From Candidatus Avelusimicrobium pullarium (GTDB lineage: Bacteria; Elusimicrobiota; Elusimicrobia; Elusimicrobiales; Elusimicrobiaceae): a stretch of 64,000 nt of DNA. The notes under the pieces are model-generated. The model ran no database searches. It saw nothing but the letters and a program-made list of their open reading frames with translations, and was not told the DNA's origin. A program made the position numbers and the translations under genes. The stretch is taken from the NCBI GenBank assembly GCA_944323745.1, contig CALUTQ010000001.1, positions 851,656-915,655 of the forward strand, read 5' to 3'. How positions within the stretch are numbered: position 1 is the first letter of the stretch; each line of letters begins with the position of its first letter. Shown here in pieces: positions 59,639 to 64,000 of this stretch.

Positions 59639-60112
59639 ATGAAAAGAGTAAAAAAACAAGGGTTTACCCTGATAGAGCTGTTAGTCGTTGTTTTAATTAT
59701 CGGTATTTTGGCCGCCATAGCGCTGCCTAAATATGAGGTGGCTGTCGGACGTGCCAGAGTGGCGCGGGCTTTGCCTTTATTACATTCAATTGCCCAAGGA
59801 CAGAAATATTATTATATGGCGACAGGAGAATATACCTCTGATTTGGCTTCTATGGGGGTAGATATCCCCTATGAAAAACGAGATGGCGATGTTTATACGG
59901 GAACACCTATTGGCAGGATTCATGTGGATCCTGGAATGATAGGAGTTTATTGGAATGGACCCGATTTGGTTATTGATGTTTACGAGGATCATAGCATTTG
60001 TTATCCTATACAGGGGCACACAGGAAAAACGGCGGAAAAAGTATGCGCTACATTAGGTTCCCGCAGAGGAACCTCTGTGCAGGGAACCCCCAGTTACAAT
60101 ATTGAGTTTTAA
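59639..60112 (+). CDS. Type IV pilin-like protein
   Basis: 157 residues with a short leader and processing site 'KKQG/FTLIELLVVVLIIGILAA', Glu at mature position 5. The C-terminal domain has two cysteines ('SICYPI', 'KVCATL'). It resembles the gene at 51406 in the first 30 mature residues only. It sits in the gap between infB and rbfA. Confidence 0.85.
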   Translation: MKRVKKQGFTLIELLVVVLIIGILAAIALPKYEVAVGRARVARALPLLHSIAQGQKYYYMATGEYTSDLASMGVDIPYEKRDGDVYTGTPIGRIHVDPGMIGVYWNGPDLVIDVYEDHSICYPIQGHTGKTAEKVCATLGSRRGTSVQGTPSYNIEF

Positions 60113-60150
60113 CTTTTATTATCCATATAAAAATATTATTCACATAAAAA

Positions 60151-60168
60151 ACCCCGCCGAAGCGGGGT
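60151..60168. terminator. Terminator between pilin and DUF190 genes
   Basis: ACCCCGC-CGAA-GCGGGGT followed by A/T-rich sequence on both sides. Confidence 0.75.
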
Positions 60169-60172
60169 AAAT

Positions 60173-60526
60173 TTATTTTTTCGTATCGCCCTTTTTGGCC
60201 AAATACACATCCACATCCTGTGTGCTGACCAGACAGCCTTTGGGCTGTTTTTCAAGCCAGGGCAGAATGCTTTCTATAAAACCTTCTATTTTTTCGGCCG
60301 TGTCAATAAATTCTACCTCTACGGGGAATTTTTCCACCAGTTCAAAAAAGCGGGTATTGCGCAGCTCGCTGCTTATGCCGTAACCCATCGCCCCTTTAAT
60401 AACGGTGGCGCCTGCCACCCCGTAGGCTTTGGCTTTGCGTACAATGCTTTCGTAGAGCAAAGAATGGTCCACCACGTCGGTGCTGCTTACAAAAATTTTA
60501 AGCAGCTTAATTCTTTTCGGTTTCAT
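60173..60526 (-). CDS. DUF190 (PII-like) protein
   Basis: 117 residues. 'LLKIFVSSTDVVDHSLLYES' near 8-27 and 'AGATVIKGAMGYG' near 39-51 fit DUF190, small trimeric PII-like proteins that may sense nucleotides. GGGAG precedes the ATG and TGT-TATAAT lies about 65 bases upstream. Confidence 0.8.
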   Translation of the reverse strand: MKPKRIKLLKIFVSSTDVVDHSLLYESIVRKAKAYGVAGATVIKGAMGYGISSELRNTRFFELVEKFPVEVEFIDTAEKIEGFIESILPWLEKQPKGCLVSTQDVDVYLAKKGDTKK

Positions 60527-60673
60527 AAACTATTCTCCCGTCCCTGCAAACGCCGCTTTTGCGGTGAAACGGACTAGCCGTTACTTGTATTATAACAATT
60601 TCCGTCTGAGAAACAAGCCTCTGTTTTTATTTTGCTACAATAACAGCAATACGCTTATTTAGGGGGATAATCA

Positions 60674-61690
60674 GTGAAACGTCTTTTATTATGGTTGTGC
60701 AGACGCAAACCGGGGCAGGCATCCGTTTGCCATCAGGCGAAGTCTATACTCATCCGCCCGCTGGCGGCTGCATTGGGGGACGGTATTATGACCACGGCGG
60801 CATTGGCCCAATTAAAGCAAGCCTTGCCGGGGGTAAAAATAGGAGTGATCGTTTCCGACCGAAACAGAGATTTGTTTTCCCTTTGTCCGCTGGCGGATGT
60901 GCTGGTAGAGGACCGTTTAAGCAGCGTCTGGGCGCAGCGCGGCAAGTGGGATGTGTATTTAGATTATTCCACCAGTTTTACTACGGCCGGCATTTTATTT
61001 GCTTTTTTGCTTAAACCCCGTTTTTCCATTGCTTTGGATAAGGACAATAAAAAGGTCTACACGCCGGCTAGCGTTAAAGTGTATGACATATATTGCCCCA
61101 ATACGCCTATGCTGCATTTAAACGCCCGACTGGCCTTGACTCCTTTTGCGTTTGCCGCTTCGGGCAAGCCGCGTTATGTGTTAAACCCGCCGCCCAAAAG
61201 CAACCCGTATCCGGCCGATAAAAAGAAAAACATTTTGCTTTGCCCTTGGGGAACCACCCGCCATTTGGACGCGGAAACCTTGGCCAAAGCGGTGGCCCGC
61301 TGCCAAACAGACGGGGTGCGGTTGTGGCTGTTGGATCAAAAGCCGGCGCAGGCGTATTTAAAAGCGTTGCAAAAGTTTGCGCCTGAAGCGGAGGTGGCCG
61401 TTGGCCATTCCCCCGGCGTATTAGATTTTTTGGCATTTATTTATTATGCCGACGGCCTTTTTGCCATAGACAGTGCCGCCGTACACGCGGCGTGCGCGTA
61501 TGATTGCGTGCAAGAAGCGTTGTACAATGACCACAAAAAGAAAATGCGCTGGTATAGCCCGCTGAATCTGCCTAATACGCATTTGGTGTTGTCCGATACG
61601 GAAACGGAAAATATTGATGATTTTTCTACTTTTTCTGAAGATACCGTTGCCAAAGCGTTGGCGCATTTGCTGCAACGCCTGAAAGCTTAA
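60674..61690 (+). CDS. GT9 heptosyltransferase-family protein
   Basis: 338 residues starting at GTG (GGGGG about 9 bases upstream, TGC-TACAAT about 30 bases upstream). 'ILIRPLAAALGDGIMTTAAL' near 25-44 matches the N-terminal loop of heptosyltransferases, and 'LCPWGTTRHLDAETLAKA' near 190 and 'FAIDSAAVHAACAY' near 262 match the C-terminal sugar-nucleotide-binding part. It probably adds a sugar to the lipopolysaccharide core. Confidence 0.75.
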   Translation: MKRLLLWLCRRKPGQASVCHQAKSILIRPLAAALGDGIMTTAALAQLKQALPGVKIGVIVSDRNRDLFSLCPLADVLVEDRLSSVWAQRGKWDVYLDYSTSFTTAGILFAFLLKPRFSIALDKDNKKVYTPASVKVYDIYCPNTPMLHLNARLALTPFAFAASGKPRYVLNPPPKSNPYPADKKKNILLCPWGTTRHLDAETLAKAVARCQTDGVRLWLLDQKPAQAYLKALQKFAPEAEVAVGHSPGVLDFLAFIYYADGLFAIDSAAVHAACAYDCVQEALYNDHKKKMRWYSPLNLPNTHLVLSDTETENIDDFSTFSEDTVAKALAHLLQRLKA

Positions 61691-61710
61691 AAAGGAAAGA
61701 GAAATTCATT

Positions 61711-61844
61711 TTTAGGGCATAAAAACCCCGCCTTACAGCGGGGTTTTATGCGTCTTTTTAAACTTACATCTTAATGCGGCGGGTGACGTTTTCGTGCTTA
61801 ATGCACTCAATGGTGTCACCTTCCTGCACGCCTTTGAAGCCTTC
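61711..61844 (-). repeat. Duplicated 3' end of infB, outer copy
   Basis: 134 bases that repeat 61849-61984 with one substitution and two single-base indels. It contains the terminator and about the last 26 codons of infB, but lies downstream of the real stop and is not part of the gene. Confidence 0.9.
61722..61747. terminator. Terminator, outer copy
   Basis: AAAACCCCGC-CTTACA-GCGGGGTTTT; may serve the GT9 gene that ends at 61690. Confidence 0.8.
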
Positions 61845-61848
61845 TCCC

Positions 61849-61984
61849 TTTAGGGCATAAAAAACCCCGCCTTACAGCGGGGTTTTATGCGTCTTTTTTA
61901 AACTTACATCTTAATGCGGCGGGTGACGTTTTCGTGCTTAATGCATTCAATGGTGTCACCTTCCTGCACGCCTTTGAAGCCTTC
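61849..61984 (-). repeat. 3' end of infB, inner (original) copy
   Basis: Partner of 61711-61844. It runs on into the intact infB coding sequence. Confidence 0.9.
61861..61886. terminator. infB terminator
   Basis: AAAACCCCGC-CTTACA-GCGGGGTTTT, 18 bases after the infB stop on the minus strand. Confidence 0.85.
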
Positions 61985-64000
61985 CACCAAAATGCCGCAT
62001 TCAAAGCCTTTTTCCACTTCTTTTACATCGTCTTTGAAGCGTTTAAGACCGCCGATTTTGCCGGTGCCGACCACTTCGCCGTTGCGCAGTACTTTTACTT
62101 CCGCACCGCGCACCATTTTGCCGCTTTCCACCAGCGAACCGGAAATAATGCCCGAGCTAAGGCGCATTACCTTTTTAATGGTGGCCTGGCCCAAGGACAC
62201 TTCCACCACGTCGGGCTCTAACAAGCCTTCCATAGCAGCTTTGATATCTTCCAGTAGTTCAAAGATAATGGTGTAAAGACGTATTTCAATACCTTCGCGT
62301 TCGGCTTCGGCCTGGGCTTTGTGTTCCACGTCCACGTGAAAGCCGATTACCACGGCATTGCTGGCTTTGGCAAGCAGAATGTCAGACTCGTTGATGTTGC
62401 CGGGGGCGGAAAGGATAATGTCCAGCTCCACCTCGTCGGAGGGAATGCGCAGAAGCGCGTCTTTAATGGCTTCAATGGAGCCCTGCACATCTGCCTTGAG
62501 TACAATAGGCAGGCGTTTGACGGTGTTTTCGTCGCCTTCTTCTTTGCGCAGGTTCATTAAAGACACCTGTTTCGTGCGGCGCGCATTGACGTCTTCCTTC
62601 AGAGCCAGTTTGCGTTTTTCGGCGGCGTAGCGGGCTTCTTTTTCGCTTTCCATAATATAAAGCGTATCGCCCACTTGCGGCGGCTCGCCGTTAATACCCA
62701 GCACTTCCGCCGGTACGCTGGGGCCGATTTTTTGGTACCGCTGGCCGTTTTCGTCAATTAGGGCGCGGATGCGGCCATAGCTGGTGCCGACGATAAACGG
62801 GTCGCCCACTTTCATTGTGCCTTTCTGCACCAGCACCGTGGCGACGACGCCGCGCTTATTGTCGCGTTTGGCTTCCAAAATGACGCCTACGCCCAGACGG
62901 TCGGGGTTGGCTTTCAGCTCCATCATTTCCGCCTGCAAAGAAATCATTTCCAGCAGTTTATCAATGTTAATTTTTTTCTTGGCGGAAATTTCCACAAAAA
63001 TCGTAGAGCCCTGCCATTCTTCCGGCACTAAACCGCGGGCGGCGAGATCCTGTTTTACTCTGTCGGGGTTGGCGCCGGGCAGGTCAATTTTGTTAATGGC
63101 CACGATGATGGGCGCTCCGGCGGCTTTGGCGTGCTCCATCGCTTCAATGGTTTGGGGCATAATGCCGTCGGTGGCGGACACGACCAGCACCACGATATCC
63201 GTAGCTTGGGCGCCGCGGGCGCGCATAGCGGTAAAGGCTTCGTGGCCCGGGGTGTCCAAAAACGTCAACTCCCCGCGCGGCGTGCGCACGCGGTAAGCAC
63301 CGATGTGCTGGGTAATGGCGCCGGCTTCCCCTGCGACGACGTTGGAACTGCGGATAGCGTCCAGCAGCGAGGTTTTGCCGTGGTCCACGTGGCCCATAAT
63401 GGTAATGACCGGACTTCTGGGCTTAAGGCTGGCCGGATCGTCCTGCGCCTGCATAATATGCAGGGTTTCTTCGTCCAATTCGGCCGGTGCTTCCTGCACC
63501 GTGTACCCGCATTCGGAACAAATCAGCTCTACCATATCTTTTTCCAAACGCTGGTTGATGGTGGCAAAAACGCCCATTGTCATTAATTTTTTGATGAAAT
63601 CATTAATTTTGAAATTCATCTTTTCGGCCAAATCTTTTACCGTTTCGTTGCCGATAAGACGAACTACTTTGCCCTGCGGAGCAGCCGGTTTTTGCTCGGC
63701 CTGTTTGTCCTGATGATGATGCCCGTGATGATGTTTGGACTGAGCCGGTGCGGCCTGCGGCGCGCTCTGCTGCGGTTTAGGCTGGGCAGGTGCGGCTTGC
63801 GGCGCGCTCTGCTGCGGCTTAGGCTGAACAGGGGCGGTCTGCGGCGCGCTCTGCTGCGGTTTAGGCTGGGCAGGGGCGGCTTGCGGTGCGCTCGGCTGCG
63901 GCTTGGGCTGAGCAGGTGCGGCTTGCGGCGCGCTCTGCTGCGGTTTAGGCTGGGCAGGGGCGGCTTGCGGTGCGCTCGGCTGCGGCTTGGGCTGAGCCGG
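61904..64000 (-). CDS. infB: Translation initiation factor IF-2, 5' end outside window
   Basis: At least 698 residues; the frame stays open to base 64000, so the N-terminus is beyond the window. The GTPase domain is complete: P-loop '[12 protein letters not shown]', 'DTPGHEAFT' and 'NKIDLPGA'. C-terminal domains end at '[13 protein letters not shown]'. Upstream of the conserved '[16 protein letters not shown]' start of domain N2 the protein has a His-rich patch ('[11 protein letters not shown]') and at least six copies of a 14-residue Pro/Gln/Ala repeat. IF-2 places initiator tRNA on the ribosome. The usual downstream partner rbfA is 2.3 kb away, beyond three unrelated genes. Confidence 0.95.
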   Translation of the reverse strand, partial: PAQPKPQPSAPQAAPAQPKPQQSAPQAAPAQPKPQPSAPQAAPAQPKPQQSAPQTAPVQPKPQQSAPQAAPAQPKPQQSAPQAAPAQSKHHHGHHHQDKQAEQKPAAPQGKVVRLIGNETVKDLAEKMNFKINDFIKKLMTMGVFATINQRLEKDMVELICSECGYTVQEAPAELDEETLHIMQAQDDPASLKPRSPVITIMGHVDHGKTSLLDAIRSSNVVAGEAGAITQHIGAYRVRTPRGELTFLDTPGHEAFTAMRARGAQATDIVVLVVSATDGIMPQTIEAMEHAKAAGAPIIVAINKIDLPGANPDRVKQDLAARGLVPEEWQGSTIFVEISAKKKINIDKLLEMISLQAEMMELKANPDRLGVGVILEAKRDNKRGVVATVLVQKGTMKVGDPFIVGTSYGRIRALIDENGQRYQKIGPSVPAEVLGINGEPPQVGDTLYIMESEKEARYAAEKRKLALKEDVNARRTKQVSLMNLRKEEGDENTVKRLPIVLKADVQGSIEAIKDALLRIPSDEVELDIILSAPGNINESDILLAKASNAVVIGFHVDVEHKAQAEAEREGIEIRLYTIIFELLEDIKAAMEGLLEPDVVEVSLGQATIKKVMRLSSGIISGSLVESGKMVRGAEVKVLRNGEVVGTGKIGGLKRFKDDVKEVEKGFECGILVEGFKGVQEGDTIECIKHENVTRRIKM
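63737..64000 (-). repeat. 42-base tandem repeats inside infB
   Basis: Six or more head-to-tail 42-base units encoding '[14 protein letters not shown]' with small variations (Q/P, A/T, A/V), running off the window edge. A flexible linker region of IF-2, prone to length change. Confidence 0.9.

Noticed and set aside
61800..61850. Separate small gene in the outer infB tail copy
   Set aside because: It has no start codon or ribosome site and is a truncated duplicate of infB codons.

Overview
The window comes from a Gram-negative (diderm) bacterium. LolA-like, LpxL-like and MMPL-exporter genes, several lipobox lipoproteins and a heptosyltransferase-family gene all imply an outer membrane. Stand-alone type IV pilin-like genes, a giant membrane fusion protein and the overall gene mix look most like the Elusimicrobiota (gut Elusimicrobium type). 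That assignment is inference from gene content, not from a marker gene.

Layout. 1-6543: 3' part of a very large protein with a 12-helix transporter-like core. 6794-17657: an accessory island with a DnaB-like protein lacking Walker A, a WYL regulator, a divergently transcribed twin-AAA+ ATPase operon (ATPase, small membrane protein, deiminase, DUF2779 nuclease-like protein) and a TPR/HTH regulator. 17851-31105: one tightly overlapping operon for an aryl-polyene-type lipid, with ketoreductase, two ketosynthases, a chain-length-factor-like protein, two ACPs, two dehydratase-like proteins, thioesterase, acyl/aryl ligase, acyltransferases, glycosyltransferase, LolA-like carrier and MMPL exporter. 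31836-39022: GNAT, a 1845-residue ATP-grasp/NRPS hybrid and an MFS exporter, probably a small orphan peptide pathway.

41461-50767: the most unusual part. Three tandem minus-strand modules each encode a secreted-type cysteine-peptidase effector with a nearly constant N-terminal ~45 residues and a variable C-terminal domain, followed by a Sec-exported putative immunity protein. Two modules also carry a DUF4424-SH3 protein. Each module has its own copy of a conserved promoter/leader block, and the array abuts two tRNA-Pro genes whose 3' end is partly copied at each internal boundary. The middle effector is broken by a 1-base deletion while its immunity gene is intact.

50970-64000: mostly housekeeping genes: MerR regulator, two pilin-like genes, phosphate transport (PiT plus DUF47), acetate kinase, an NHL-repeat protein, and ribF-truB-nrnA-rbfA. 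infB is separated from rbfA by a pilin gene, a DUF190 gene and a GT9 gene.

A window-wide regulatory pattern is seen at eight starts: a -10 hexamer, usually with the extended TGn, lies exactly 6 bases before an ATG. This would put the transcript start on the A of the start codon and predicts leaderless mRNAs.
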